Assembly (NCBI GenBank): GCA_026260175.1
Contig: JAKCWW010005888.1
Location: forward strand, 6,469-34,573
DNA: 28,105 nucleotides
Direction: 5' to 3'
Source: Reticulitermes lucifugus
Taxonomy: Eukaryota; Arthropoda; Insecta; Blattodea; Rhinotermitidae
Both the position numbers and the translations under genes were made by a program. Shown piece after piece: positions 1 through 10,852 of the stretch. Below the pieces are notes generated by a model, which was given only the letters and a program-made list of their open reading frames with translations, ran no database searches and had not been told where the DNA came from. Each line of letters begins with the position of its first letter. The first letter of the stretch is position 1.

Positions 1-102
1 ACAACACTCACAAGAGACAGACATCCATGCCCCCGGCGGGATTCGAACCCACAATCCCAGCCGTAGACCCACGCCTAAGACCGTGCGGTCACTGGGATCG
101 GC
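1..102 (-). repeat. tRNA-derived SINE, family A, copy 1 (cut by window edge)
   Basis: Read on the minus strand this is the tRNA-like head of the SINE also found at 20955-21194 and 23068-23437. It starts GCCGATCCCAGTGACCGC at 102, keeps the RNA polymerase III box B (GGGTTCGAATCCC, 39-50), continues through GCCGGGGGCATGG, and ends at the window edge in the CTCTTGTGAGTGTTGT segment. The rest of the body lies outside the window. Compared with the 20955 copy it lacks the extra T in box B, so its box B is closer to the tRNA consensus. It is non-coding and moves with reverse transcriptase supplied by a LINE (family knowledge). Target duplication cannot be checked because one end is missing. Confidence 0.88.
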
Positions 103-2207
103 CATGACTTGATAAATACACAAATCAAGTAGTACATGTGACACTGAGCACCCAAGTCTGCCACTATTTACCACTGTTTAATAGTCTGAATGGTTTTGGC
201 TCCCACAATAATTATACCATCAAGTGTGTGCAAAGGTATTGTACAATTCTTACCGAATATTGCAGCATACATTAAGTAATATGACCCTGAGTTTTGGTCA
301 GCTATGTCAAAAGCCCTTTAAAAGTAGATACAAGTAAGCCGATACAAAATATTCTGTGTACTTCTCAGTTATCTCGGCTACTCAGAACACGCGGCCTACA
401 GATTTCTATGTTTTAAGAAGAACTGTATCTGTAATAATTTTCAGGAGCTGCAAATTTATTTCAACATACATTTTGCATTTCTTATTTTATAGTCTTATTC
501 ACTGATAACTGTCACACACTTTAGCATCTCCTATTCTGTAATTGTTACTATGAAAGCTATTCCACTGTAGTATGGGATACGACTGTACTTACAACGTCCA
601 TTTATGACATTTAAAGAAACCGCACAAAAATCTCTGTTGTGCATATTTAAACAATACATTACAGATGCCATCTAATCCTGCTGATGTCTGAATTTTGACA
701 TTTTTTAGTTTTTCGGTAAAGTTCCTCCCTACCAATTCGTTCAATATTTCATTCATTGGTGTCTATAACTCCCTCATGTTTTCACATATAAACATTTGCC
801 GATAGTAATCAGCGACTGTTCTTCTGATACCACATTTAACTTCAGATTATCTTTCCCTTACAGCAATAAATATCATGTTTCCTGGTTACCGGGTGGTAAA
901 GCTCTTAAGGTGCTGTAGAAGAACAAAGAGTCACTTGAATATTGCAGAATGCAGATGTCGACATGTTGGCACTGTCTCTGTATTTAGATCAATAAGGAAG
1001 GTGGAGTTTCATTGGTGGAAGCTCACTTGGCCGACCTCAGGTAGTGAGGTCGCGTGCAGCCAATGAGGTGCTACACCCACCCACATGACCCCCCACACCA
1101 CCTGACCTGGCTGATCAATACATGACAGAAATGCTGCAGTGCAGTCCCATTCGATCGGATCTGGGATTTTTGTCAGGCATATTTTATGCTGCATGCCAGG
1201 AGAATTTTCTGCCCCATAGCAAACATCCAGTAAGAGTGCTTCTCATAAGAGACTTCAGTTCCTGTGAAAAACTAAAGAGATTTTAGAATCTACCTTGACG
1301 ATCAACAATTTAGATCCCAAGTGGCGGATTTTACAGCCAGTTTTAACGTAAATACCCAAGCGGTACAAGGAATAATCGAGAGATAGCAATTTAGTACAGT
1401 TGCACCTTTCATTGCATAGCAACTAAAATACTTTTACAGCAGCTAAATATCTAAAAGGGTTACTAGGTAAAGAGCATTTATTTTATTAGGACCTGAAGAC
1501 AGAAATAATCGTAACTACATTATGAACTAAACTGATAAGAATTATATTTGGAGTTTACGTAAATTTAAATGGTATGAAGAAAATTAAATTTATCTAAAAA
1601 CTTATAATATAGATCCAGAATATCAATGCATCAGTATAATGCAAAAGAATGACAAGATAGTGTACGTATAAATGTAACATTGAAGCGCGTTCGCGTAACC
1701 ATTTTTGCCGTGGAAAAGCAATAAGTATTACACATTCAGAGTGTGTGTCTGTAGCTTTAGTTATCCAGGATGCAAAGCGCATGCGCCGTATTATATTGTC
1801 ATCTGTGGTCTGTCTGGCTCTACCATATTTTTTCACATTATCTCATACACAGCACGATTTTCGGAAAAAAGTTATGAACATAAAATACATTTCGATTTTC
1901 TCTACAATTATTGTCCGAAACATTTCCCATTCTAAGAAGAATTCAGCGAGATATTCTAAATATACATAGGTCTTCATGTAAAGTACCCATTATTCTTCTC
2001 AGATTTTAATTAAACTTGAATTTTCTCGACAGATTTTCGAAGAATACTCAGATATCAAATTTGATAAATTTCATGAATGTGCAGTACATTGTGGCAAAGG
2101 CTTAGCTGTAGACATTTTGCCATGAAAACGGAGAGAGTTCGCATCTTCGAAACGTCAACATCACAATATACGGACGATGTCAGCACACAAAACAGGACCA
2201 AATATAT
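103..2207. other. No recognisable gene; AT-rich intergenic or intronic DNA
   Basis: I see no gene or recognisable mobile element. Open frames here reach at most about 80 codons (for example 1594-1836 minus) and have no family resemblance. The 1010-1100 part is somewhat richer in G and C. Confidence 0.5.
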
Positions 2208-2236
2208 TGATGATAATGATGATGATGATGACGACC
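2208..2236 (+). repeat. (TGA)n microsatellite, slightly interrupted
   Basis: Runs of TGA/GAT with one AAT interruption. It lies just upstream of the repeat-like segment at 2291-2480. Confidence 0.9.
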
Positions 2237-2290
2237 ATACCAAAAGTAATTTATGAAAGCTGAAATGTGTTTGTTGATTTGCTTTAACGT

Positions 2291-2480
2291 TTGTACCGGG
2301 TATTCCTGGGCTTGAGAACTGATACAGCCGGTCACATAGGATACACGTGTATCACCCAGCTGCCTTTTAAGGAACCCCGGGGGTTTACTACCGTGTTCGC
2401 AAGCAGTTGTTACTATAACCTGGTCCACCTAAATAAAACCTTTTCCCCGTTGCTCCAGTTTTGCAAGAGTATTCATCTTC
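2291..2480 (+). repeat. Possible degenerate interspersed repeat (retroelement 3'-UTR-like)
   Basis: The stretch holds GGAACCCCGGGGGTTTACTACCGTGTTCGCAAG-like sequence near 2371-2403. Bases 2383-2403 match 14033-14053 at 20 of 21 positions, and 15562-15582 more weakly, so a dispersed repeat is likely. The segment AAGGAACCCCGGGGG followed by a conserved GCAAGA box resembles retroelement 3' ends I recall from arthropod genomes; that part is recollection. It is directly followed by SINE B copy 1. Limits are approximate. Confidence 0.4.
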
Positions 2481-2516
2481 TGTAAAGCGTAGTTGGTATA
2501 GCAACTACGCTTTACA
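2481..2516. repeat. Perfect palindrome (15-nt arms, 6-nt loop)
   Basis: TGTAAAGCGTAGTTG (2481-2495) is the exact reverse complement of 2502-2516, with GTATAG between. It sits at the front of SINE B copy 1. Confidence 0.97.
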
Positions 2517-2520
2517 GACT

Positions 2521-2550
2521 GTACCGTAGTTGGTATAGCAACTACGGTAC
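2521..2550. repeat. Perfect palindrome (12-nt arms, 6-nt loop)
   Basis: GTACCGTAGTTG (2521-2532) is the exact reverse complement of 2539-2550, with the same GTATAG loop as the preceding palindrome. The two share a 20-bp core but differ in their outer arms, and each outer arm pairs with itself. Confidence 0.97.
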
Positions 2551-2790
2551 CGTCTGGACGACCAAGGTTTCGACTCCTGGCAGGAGAAAGAGATTGTCTT
2601 TCCAGGAACGTCCAGGCTCATAGGCCTACACAGCCTCCTGCTCAAACGGCACCGTGGTTTATTTCCCAACGGTAAAGCGGCCGGGGCGTAAAACTGACCA
2701 CTCACTTCCATCTAATGCCGAGGGCAAGAGTGAGTGGAACGACACCTCTACTCGATATATACACCTTCATGGCGTGGACACGGACAATTT

Positions 2791-4146
2791 TACATTTCTA
2801 TTTATCTTCTGTGATTGTTCGCAACATGTTATTCTTTAAAGTGAGGGCTATTTGGCCCATGGCCCAATTCTAAGCTGAACGATACTCCAAGGTCGACTGT
2901 CCGCGATTACCTCTATATCTGGCGGCAAGCTCCTCACCCGGAAATTCTCAGGAGGTATCATGTCGTGGTGATAATTGGTCAACATAACATGAGCAATATT
3001 TAAATAACTATATCTCATTACAGGTGGTGCAAGTGACATCGGTTGTGAACGTCATTTGCAAGCACTCAATACCAAGACCTTTCAGGCACTTCTCCCACCT
3101 CACAGTCATTCTGATATTCTAAGTGTCAATCGCACATGACGTCTGAATATATCCCACCCCCCACCCTTGTTCTAAAAGTTATATGACGCAATTCAGACAC
3201 GGGACGCCGCACCCGATTTTAACAATCTTGGCTCATTGAGGGAAAGTTACAACATTATTCTGCGACAGTATGAGTGTGAGTGAAAGTTCTCCCTGCGAAT
3301 AACGTCAACGTCGTAAAGAAGTATGGGGAGCGTGAAGGTAAAGATCCGCTCACAGGTGACCTCGCAGTAGATGCAACAGTGGTCAGCCCTACGCCCAGGC
3401 CGTTACACCCACTGGCTACAAGGCGGGGCGGGCCTCGCAGCCGGCCACTGTCACCTCCACAGCCCGTCTCTTTATTGACCGCGCTACCACAAATCGTGAC
3501 TTACGAGTGAAAGTTCGAACAAATGGAAGCACTCCACGGAAACACAGCAACACCACTTGTGTCCAAAGACTACTTCCGCGCGGACAGTTTCGTAAAGTAT
3601 ATCTGAGCTCTTACGAAACTGTACTCCAAAAATATATTTGGGTTGCGCCATAACTGTCCATCTTTCAACTACAATGACACTGAAAAATAGCGTTTTCTGA
3701 CACGTCGTATTCGTGTGAAACCATTGACGTAAACTTTTTAAATGTAGGAAAGCGGATTACTGATGACATCGAAAAACCTAATTCACAAAACATAGTTTTC
3801 AGCTGGCCTTAACAACCCCCGATTCCAAGGCTCGTACACTGACATAAGTCAACTGTATCAAACTTCACCACCGATACACCTCCCCCTTCTTCACGACGGG
3901 CAGATTGCTTACACTCTGGAGGAACAATTATGTAACGAATTTCTGAAAAATACTCAGCGTGTTATTCCGTCTGTCAGTACCACTTTATGTCAGAAATATA
4001 CACAAGTAGGTGCACGTTTCTGACACAGACTTGTTGTGGCGCAAGCATCTAGAACCCAAATTTGAGTTAAACAAGTGCGTACAATTTATTCACAGAAAAA
4101 AACACTCCTAACGTGTGAAAACGGCACTTGTAATCTGATAACAAAC
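2791..4146. other. No recognisable gene; includes a short GC-rich patch
   Basis: Nothing recognised. A GC-rich stretch at about 3340-3490 holds a GC-box-like GGCGGGGCGGGCC (near 3423-3435) and an open frame of about 76 codons from 3280. That frame begins with GTG and resembles no family I know. I treat it as chance in GC-rich DNA. Confidence 0.45.
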
Positions 4147-4420
4147 CACGGCGTTCAGTAGAGCAACTCGCTACGGACTTGACGGTTCGCAGTTCGACAT
4201 CCGTTGCAGGAAAGATATTTTTTCTTCTCCACACCGGCCCTGGGTCCCACCCAGCCTCCTGTACAATGGGTAATGGGAATCTCTCCTAGGGCTAAAGCGG
4301 CCGGGGCATGGAGTTGACAAACCATCTCCATCTAGCACGGAGGATAAGCATGAGTAAAAGTATATATGTACTCTCCTTCTATGCATTCATGGCGTACTAC
4401 AGAGAGACCTTTACCTTTAC
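4147..4420 (+). repeat. tRNA-derived SINE, family B, copy 2
   Basis: The head has box A-like GTTCAGTAGAGCAACT and box B-like CAGTTCGACATCC (4190-4202). The body shares CCCACCCAGCCTCCTGT (4245-4261), GCTAAAGCGGCCGGGGC (near 4292-4308), CATCTCCATCTAG and TTCATGGCGTAC (near 4388) with the other copies. This is the most regular B copy in the window, without the duplicated head of copy 1 or the tandem expansion of copy 3. Ends are approximate because no convincing target duplication was seen. Confidence 0.75.
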
Positions 4421-5239
4421 TCTCACTGGAGGGCGGCAGCATTCCCTGTCGATCTACAGACTCAGCCAATGGGTGATACTATTTTCAGCTTGTCATTTAA
4501 TGACGCTGTCAACAGCTCGCATTATATAGCGCCGGTGATAGATGAATGAGTATGGAGCATTGGTGGAATAATGTTAACAGAGGAAAACTCAAGTACTCGG
4601 AGAAAACCCTGTCCCAGTAGCATTTTGTAGACAATTCCCACATAGACTGACCTGAACCATAACACGGCTCGTTACGTCCTGCAATACTATAATTTTTGTC
4701 AACGACGCGTATTCAATCGCATAGGTCATATACAGTTGCATGGAAGGATATTGTGAGTTGGGGAATTGGGAAGGGCGTTGAAGTGACTGTGGCCTGTCTT
4801 AAGACATGCTGAACATCCGGTAGAAAGAACCACAACAAATTTCGGTCAGGACAGCAAGGCATCCGGGCCGAGAATGAAAAACCGGGACATCCAGAACAAG
4901 AACGATGCGTTCTTACGAAAGAATACCAAAGTTCAGTGGCAGTACAACTGGTCGAAACGCTGTGGAAAAGGAACATATGTGTTTCTGCCGGGAACGGACT
5001 CAGGGGATAGTGGATTCTTCAGTCATTTAGGTGCTTTGTTTCTGAGTCGTACTTGAAGTCCCAAGTCTCATTCACTGCAGACTTGTTTAAACTCGGGGTT
5101 TTCCAACAATTTTTGTGGTAGTTTTAAAAAATTGTCTTAACTTTTTCCTCAAACAAACAATTTCCTTTCAGTACCAAACAAACTAAATCCCAATAAGTGT
5201 TTAAAACAAACGTCCTAAATCACACACAAAGAATTTTCA
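4421..5239. other. No recognisable gene
   Basis: AT-rich DNA. The longest open frame is about 87 codons (4713-4976 minus), with no recognisable motif. The right part borders the 3' end of the minus-strand mariner copy and could include more of its downstream region. Confidence 0.45.
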
Positions 5240-5531
5240 AAAATAATAAGGCAACAAACACTCTAATGCCGAGAACTTGACGCTTATTCTGTCTTCGACT
5301 TAACGCATGGAACATGGGTAGCAGCAGATGATACATCCACGTAGTCACCACTGACATTTAACGTTTGTCCTAACGTGGTACCACGGCTTGTTTTCAGGTG
5401 TAGTAGAAATCGGTGTTCAAGTGTCTGTAACCAGGAAGTGACAGCTTGCTTCACGTCAGTGTCTATTAAAATCGCTTCTCAGCGAGGTACTTCTTGAAGG
5501 GTCCAAAGAGATGGAAATCATTGGGCCCCAC
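5240..5531 (-). pseudogene. Mariner-type transposase C-terminal remnant, minus copy
   Basis: On the minus strand, bases 5531 to about 5300 encode NDFHLFGPFKKYLAEKRF, then after decay KQAVTSWLQT-like and VSGDYVDV-like stretches. These match the end of mariner transposases, where HLFGPLK...FY..GI..L..RWDKCLN..GDYVE closes the protein (family knowledge). The Asp of NDFHLF lies at the position of the third catalytic Asp of the DDD triad. Only about the last quarter of the roughly 340-residue protein is present. Stops and frame breaks after KRF show it is dead. Downstream it shares CGGCAT..AGTGTTTGTT with the plus copy, so homology includes the element's 3' non-coding part. No terminal inverted repeat was identified. 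Confidence 0.75.
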
Positions 5532-5544
5532 AGTACCAGTGGGA

Positions 5545-5905
5545 CGTGTGACTGGTTACAGCACCACGTCTGGGAGCCTAAGGACCACCCTCCCTACACC
5601 GCGCACAATAATTTCCATCTCCTCAGATCGATCCCTTACGAAACACCTGGTGATGAAGAATTTGCAACAGACGCCGACATGAAGCAAGCTGTCACTTCCC
5701 GGCTACAGACACTTGACACATATTTCTTCTACGCCGGGATAAAAGCCTTGGTGCCATGGAGGGACAAATGCTTAAATGTCAATGGTGACTACGTGGAGGT
5801 CTAATGTGTACCATCTGCCACCCATGTGCCACGTGGGTCTATACATCAAAGTCGCAATAAAGTTCTCGGCATCACAGTGTTTGTTACCTTAGTTTTTATA
5901 CTTAT
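5545..5905 (+). pseudogene. Mariner-type transposase C-terminal remnant, plus copy
   Basis: The frame ending at 5804 reads WEPKDHPPY, then FHLL, ATDADMKQAVTSRLQTLDT, FFYAGIKALVP and CLNVNGDYVEV, then a stop. This is the usual mariner transposase ending. The segment between HPPY and FHLL is shortened relative to the usual PYSPDLAPSD(Y/F)HLF, and the expected catalytic Asp is Asn, so the product could not be active. The open frame reaches 5511 with an in-frame ATG, but its first dozen codons lie in the junction with the minus copy and are not transposase. Only the last 80 or so residues are represented. Bases 5640-5890 align closely to the minus copy at 5240-5490. Confidence 0.8.
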
Positions 5906-7002
5906 TTGGGGTTACGTGATCGTACACGCGACAACTCACCAGTGTTGCCAGCTGCTGCACGTCAACACCAATCGATTCTACTGTAAAAATATCAGTCCGG
6001 TTCTTTCAAGCCCTGACGCACGGATTACAAAATCTTCAGACGGAGTCAAAGGGCTGTTATGAGTTATCCGTTTTCGGATAAATGACGATGTCGCCTATGC
6101 TGATACTTTTCAGGGTCGCCAAAAGTGAAAATGATAGCTAATTAGTAATCCAACTGACGAAAGTACTAATTAACACCTTGGTACAGAACGTTTCTGAAGC
6201 GACTGGGAGTCACTCAACTAGTTCACAAATTCCTTTTTTTTAACGAAACAGAACAATAACCAACCGTATTTTATAAACAGGCTCGTGGTACTACACACGT
6301 TTCGGCACGGCTGGAATAAGTGTATGTGATGCATTATACGTGACTTAATCCGGTTATATCATTTAATTGCATCAGAGGGTTTTCCGACACGAAGTTGATA
6401 TCTATCGATCCATCGGAAGCAGTTTATTCAGTGAGAACCTACAATAAGGACTTATTAGGAATGTAGTAGGTGTTAGATTTCAAAAGCTTTGGACACTTTG
6501 CTCTACAGAACTTGCAATTTATGAGGGCTTATTCCTGTATTTATTCCTAATTTGGCTAAAATTTTGATCGGTAAAAGTTAATAGCTATTAGAGGTGTGTT
6601 CATTTATGAACATTTTAATTTTATTTAAAAAATGAAGCTTATCTCCCTTCCTATACAAGGTTTGTAAGTCTTTAATCGTATTTCTGTAGAAAACCATTAA
6701 GTCCACACACACATGCATTCATGCGAGTTAACTAATTAAATGCGAGATTCATTTAGCTCCTTAAGATCCCTACGCCATTTTAATAATGCTACATAAGACG
6801 CACCGATCACGTAATGTGACTGAGTAACCATAAATGAGCAGGAAGGAATGTGAAAGAAGCGGTCGTGGAATGTGTCAAGACACATTCCCGCACGGACTAT
6901 GTAAAACTCGGACAATTCAAGTTCTGCCGCTCAATTCAGCTTATAATCTCGGTGAAGTGATTGGAAAGACGCATAGAACAAGGTACGATTTTTGTAATTT
7001 CA
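5906..7002. other. No recognisable gene
   Basis: AT-rich DNA without recognisable coding or repeat structure. The open frame at 5826-6062 runs out of the mariner 3' region and has no family resemblance. The start of the frame at 6834 is not LINE-like until about 7003. Confidence 0.45.
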
Positions 7003-7440
7003 CGATGAGGGAAGAACATAGGCTGACAGTGTTCGAGAACAGGGTGCTGAAGGGCATATTTGGACCTAAAGAGGGTGGACTTGACGGGACTGGAGGAAGT
7101 TGCACAAGTAGGAACTTCATGACCTGTACTCCTCACCAAATATCATTCGAGTGATTAAGTCAAGAAGATTGAGATGGGCGGGGAATGTGGCACGCATGCG
7201 GTGCATACAAGGTTTCGGTGGGGAAAACTGATGTAAAGAGACCGCTTGGAAGACTTAGGCGTAGATGGCACGTAATATCAAAAATGGATCATAGAGAAGT
7301 GGTTTGGGAGGGGGTGGACTGGGTTCATCTGGCTCAGGATAAAGAAAGTGGCGGGCCCATGCGAGAGCGCAAATGAATTTACGGCTTCCATAAAATGCAG
7401 CAAATTTCTTGGCTATGTCACAAACTCTTAGCTCTCCAAG
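7003..7440 (+). pseudogene. Non-LTR retrotransposon ORF2 3' end, copy 1
   Basis: Three frames together give the C-terminal end of a LINE endonuclease-reverse transcriptase. First MREEHRLTVFENRVLKGIFG (7005-7070); then, after a frameshift, WRKLH, a TAG stop at 7109-7111, ELHDLYSSPNIIRVIKSRR and RWAGNVARM (7091-7195); then, after a second frameshift, VGKTDVKRPLGRLRRRW and VVWEGVDWVHLAQD (7200-7345). Arthropod LINEs commonly end with RRMRWAGHVARM..., GRPRRRWEDNIKMDL, GW.G.DWIHLAQDRDQWR (family knowledge). The catalytic reverse transcriptase core is absent, as expected for a 5'-truncated insertion. Post-coding sequence with AATTTCTTG.CTA is shared with the 12846 copy. Clade not assigned. Confidence 0.85.
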
Positions 7441-7700
7441 TAGAACTCTGCTCTGTGGAGTTAGCTCATTTCAAGTTGTATATTCCACCGTTGCACTGAC
7501 TGAATCAATCTGCAGGAAACCATCAAATACACTATAAGCTGGATAAATGTTTTATTTTGTTTCAGCCCGACATTTTCCCATTCCTCGGGATCAAGTTTAG
7601 GGGCATTCAACACATTACCCTACATACGTACAGACTGTAAAGTGCCAACAATACAAAGACAATCACGGACTTATAAGTTGTCAGTTTTAAAAATGTTAAC

Positions 7701-7898
7701 AATGAAGTCTTCGCTCTTCTGGGATATTACGCAGCGTTGGTTAGTAATTGGATACCGAAGCTTCGGGACAGCCTATCGGTCTGATCTTCAAGGGTAAAGC
7801 AGTTCCTTGAAGATGGGACCGAAAGGCTGTCCCGAAAAGTCGATAACCAACTACCAATAAAAGCTGCGTAACATCCCAGAAAAGCGAAGACCTCATTT
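7701..7898. mobile_element. Long-hairpin (fold-back) element, 93-94-nt arms
   Basis: Left arm 7701-7793 and right arm 7805-7898 are imperfect reverse complements around an 11-nt loop (GTAAAGCAGTT). The outer ends read AATGAAGTCTTCGCT and, reverse-complemented, AAATGAGGTCTTCGCT. Inner landmarks in both arms are TGGGATATTACGCAGC / TGGGATGTTACGCAGC, TCGGGACAGCCT and GATCTTCAAGG / CATCTTCAAGG. No open frame. No convincing target duplication at either end. Bases 7713-7736 also match 22860-22883 (opposite strand) at 23 of 24 positions, so part of it is dispersed. It could be a MITE, or an inverted pair of a short repeat. Confidence 0.85.
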
Positions 7899-8934
7899 AC
7901 ACCGCGGCTGATGGCCCGGGAAGTCTTTTGCTATCTTCAGTCGCGACGAAAGGTTATTTGGTTTAATGAAACAAGCTGCAATGTAACGACATCTGTTCTG
8001 CAGGACCGTCACAGTCACTCATCACATCACGGCTCTGCGACTCACTTGATGCGCCAATGCATTATTGGCACAATCTGATGAATAGTTCACAACGAAAACG
8101 AAGTTTGAGAAAACTGTCACGTATAATTACGCAATAAAAGTATAACAAAACACTGTAAGCAGAGGTAATCTAACTTGCTGACAGGAGTTAAGCGATTTAT
8201 GGCACTAGGTCATCCGCAGATTCTGCAGGTTATTTCATTCAACTGTCAGGTCAACTACAGACCCTGCTTCGATGCGCAGATCGTGACCTGCATGTAATAT
8301 TATTCAAGCTTGTCATTACACTTCAGTATGTGGGCGACTGAAGTGGGGGGGGGGGGCAAAAGGCAGTTAGGTGTCCTGCTACACACGAGCTTGCTGCAGA
8401 CCGCACTACACGTATTTCGTACGAACGATGAGGCCTGGACAGATTCTGTTTCTTAAATCGGAAGCATCATAACCGTTTTCAATACACAAAGTGGCCTTTA
8501 TATGACGTTCATTTCAAGTTCCTTTCTGTATAAAACTGACTATATGAGGACTGTAATGGGACAGCCAAAAGTGCAAATATACAAAGGAGACAATCAAAAA
8601 TGACTGCAGCAGATTTACACAACACATTACTGTGAATATAATTTGCACATATTTGTTCATTATCGTTTGTGGTAAATAAGTACATTCGACGAGGATTTTA
8701 TTTCGCACGCTGCTACTTTTCATCCGTAATTTATAACCATTTAATAATGGAGTCCATAATATTGAAAGCTTACACTCTTGCTGTACATAAACTACTCGTA
8801 CACTGTCCTCGTACTCTGCAGGTCCATTTCTCAGTTAATTTTCACTTTTAAATGTACCTATATTTTGTTGTCTGTCCCAGTGCTCAGTCGTAATTGTGAT
8901 TTTTGCTGTTGTCACGCACTTTGATGGATTAATT

Positions 8935-8937
<3 letters not shown>
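7899..8937. other. No recognisable gene
   Basis: Nothing recognised except a run of 12 G at 8345-8356. Open frames up to about 69 codons show no motif. Confidence 0.45.

Positions 8938-8967
<30 letters not shown>
8938..8967 (+). repeat. (ATT)n microsatellite
   Basis: Ten uninterrupted units. Homopolymeric Leu or Asn runs in the overlapping frames come from this. Confidence 0.97.
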
Positions 8968-8969
<2 letters not shown>

Positions 8970-10757
8970 AATGATACTCGTAGGCCTACTATACCACTGC
9001 CACTGCCACTTGTTACCACCTCTTACCACTACAATTAACAGTACCACTTCTACTGGTGACAGTCGTAGATCCCTGCCATTGCGATACGCGTACTCGGTAG
9101 TTCGACAACGCAAGACTATGATTCCATGCGAATTCCAGTAAACAAACCAGCTTTATATCTGTTACAAAATTACGACTCCTTCCATAATCTGAATATTCTT
9201 TCTACACTTTTTCGTTTCATATGCATTTCAAGACATGTCACTGCATATTTTGTAATGTTCTACATTTAGTGCGTAAGACAAGCCAACCTGCTTCATGTAA
9301 AACAAATAAGAATCATATGTTTTATTGTACTGGTTGATTAAATGACGTCAGTTTTATAAACAAGAGTTCAAGAAAAGGAAAGGTATTAATAAAAATCAAT
9401 TAACAATCCTGACCTACAAATAATGTTTTTGAATTTCTTCTGGTACAAATTATGTCCAGGCCACAGGGCGCAATATGACTAAGCGACTGTGTGAGGCTTT
9501 AACTGCACGGCACTTTTGTCGTTTTTCAAACTGCTTAAGAAGAAATGTAAATGAAAACATGTAAAATGCCTTTTGAATTACGTTTCGGTGAAACATCAAG
9601 ACACCATATGCACAGAAGTGACATTTACTTGCAGGAAAGTTGGACAATAGACTTAGCTACATGGAAGCTAATGCTGTGTATTTGGAATGTCTGAAAATCA
9701 CGTGGAACGTGACCTGAAGAAGAAAGGGAGATGTCTAATGGAGTGTGCACAACATCGCAAATGATTGTATTGGACAAACTAAGGTTTGCAACGAAATCAT
9801 TGGGCTTCGAATGACCCAGTTATGAGACAGAAAAGACAAACCACGAAGGCCTAACAATTGACACTCGGTATTTATTAAAATAAATCATATGAACCGAAAG
9901 ATTTCACCTATTAATGCTATAGACGGCTAACGTAACGGTCCTGAACACCTCATGATGGGAGATTATTAAAATAAATATTCAACATTTATGCGGACATTGG
10001 CAGGTGTATATTCCAAGCCTTTAAGTACGTACACTAAAAAAAGTACGGAGTTGAATACTTACATTTGGATGAGTTTGTGATTGATGTAACAGAAATATCA
10101 CAATTTCGTCTTGAATAATTAGAGTTTGGTACAATACCAAAATATTTTTTATCAAAACAACCAGTGACCGAATTTACGAACGAATTTCTGCCCCTAACGG
10201 ATCACACTTGCAAGCTGTTATTGAAGACAGCAACTGCACGTAAAGATAAACGGCGCATACATGTGACGAAGTGCAAGCACGTCACCAGTTTCAAAGAAAT
10301 GTCTGTATTTCCATTTCTGCCATTAAAATCCGCTCAATTTGGCAGCAGGATAAGAGTTATGACAAATGGACTCGTAAAGCGACCTAGTTGTAGGACTGCA
10401 GACGGAACACCAAGGCCTCTGGCGGACTGTTAACTGTATACAACACTAAGGAAAGAACATACCTTACTCAAGTAGTCGATACATACAAGGTGGATGAATC
10501 ACTGTTTTCCCGCCTCGGGCAAGCTAGTCTCCTTGACAGAGCAGGTCATCGCAATTACTATGGCAGATAAGACGTGCTTGCCATGGCAGTGTCTTCAACT
10601 CCGCTGGAACAAAGAACAAGGCAATGCGAAGTCCGAACAACACTATTTCTCGCACAGTGAGACAGTAACATCTAGAATACATGGCGGATTCATCCGGTGT
10701 GGTCAATACTGCCTTTCTGTCGCTCTCTCTTCATTATTCTTTATGTTAAGCTCGTTA
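8968..10757. other. No recognisable gene
   Basis: AT-rich DNA. The longest frames (about 89 and 111 codons, at 10164-10433 and 10494-10829 plus) have no recognisable domain; the second runs into the (AAT)n array as poly-Asn. No TE landmark seen. Confidence 0.45.
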
Positions 10758-10786
10758 AATAATAATAATAATAATAATAATAATAA
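10758..10786 (+). repeat. (AAT)n microsatellite, left of repeat C copy 1
   Basis: About nine AAT units. A second (AAT)n array lies at 11068-11092, so the 281 bp between them is bracketed by the same microsatellite. Confidence 0.97.
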
Positions 10787-10852
10787 ACAAGGGATACCAG
10801 TAATAATAGGGGCAACTTGGACAATCTGAAAATCATTCAGAAAATGTATGAA

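Larger units (their letters stand above)
2481..2790 (+). repeat. tRNA-derived SINE, family B, copy 1, with duplicated palindromic head
   Basis: Head: box A-like TAGTTGGTATAGCAACTA occurs twice (2490-2507 and 2527-2544), and box B-like GGTTTCGACTCC is at 2566-2577. The body includes ACACAGCCTCCTG (near 2628-2640), GGTAAAGCGGCCGGGGC (near 2670-2686) and CCATCTA (near 2708), all shared with the copies at 4147 and 27541, then CTTCATGGCGT (near 2765). Shared order across three loci with box A and box B spacing makes a tRNA-derived SINE the best reading. The extra upstream head unit (2481-2516) is unusual, and the normal start is probably near 2517. No clear target duplication was found. Confidence 0.75.

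Noticed and set aside
3280..3510. 76-codon Pro-rich plus frame in GC-rich DNA
   Set aside because: Begins with GTG, which is not a normal eukaryotic start, and its openness fits GC-rich composition.
9340..9365. GACGTCAGTTTTATAA similar to GACATCAGTTTTATAA inside the hAT-type MITE (near 19043)
   Set aside because: Match does not extend beyond about 16 bp and is AT-rich, so chance is likely.
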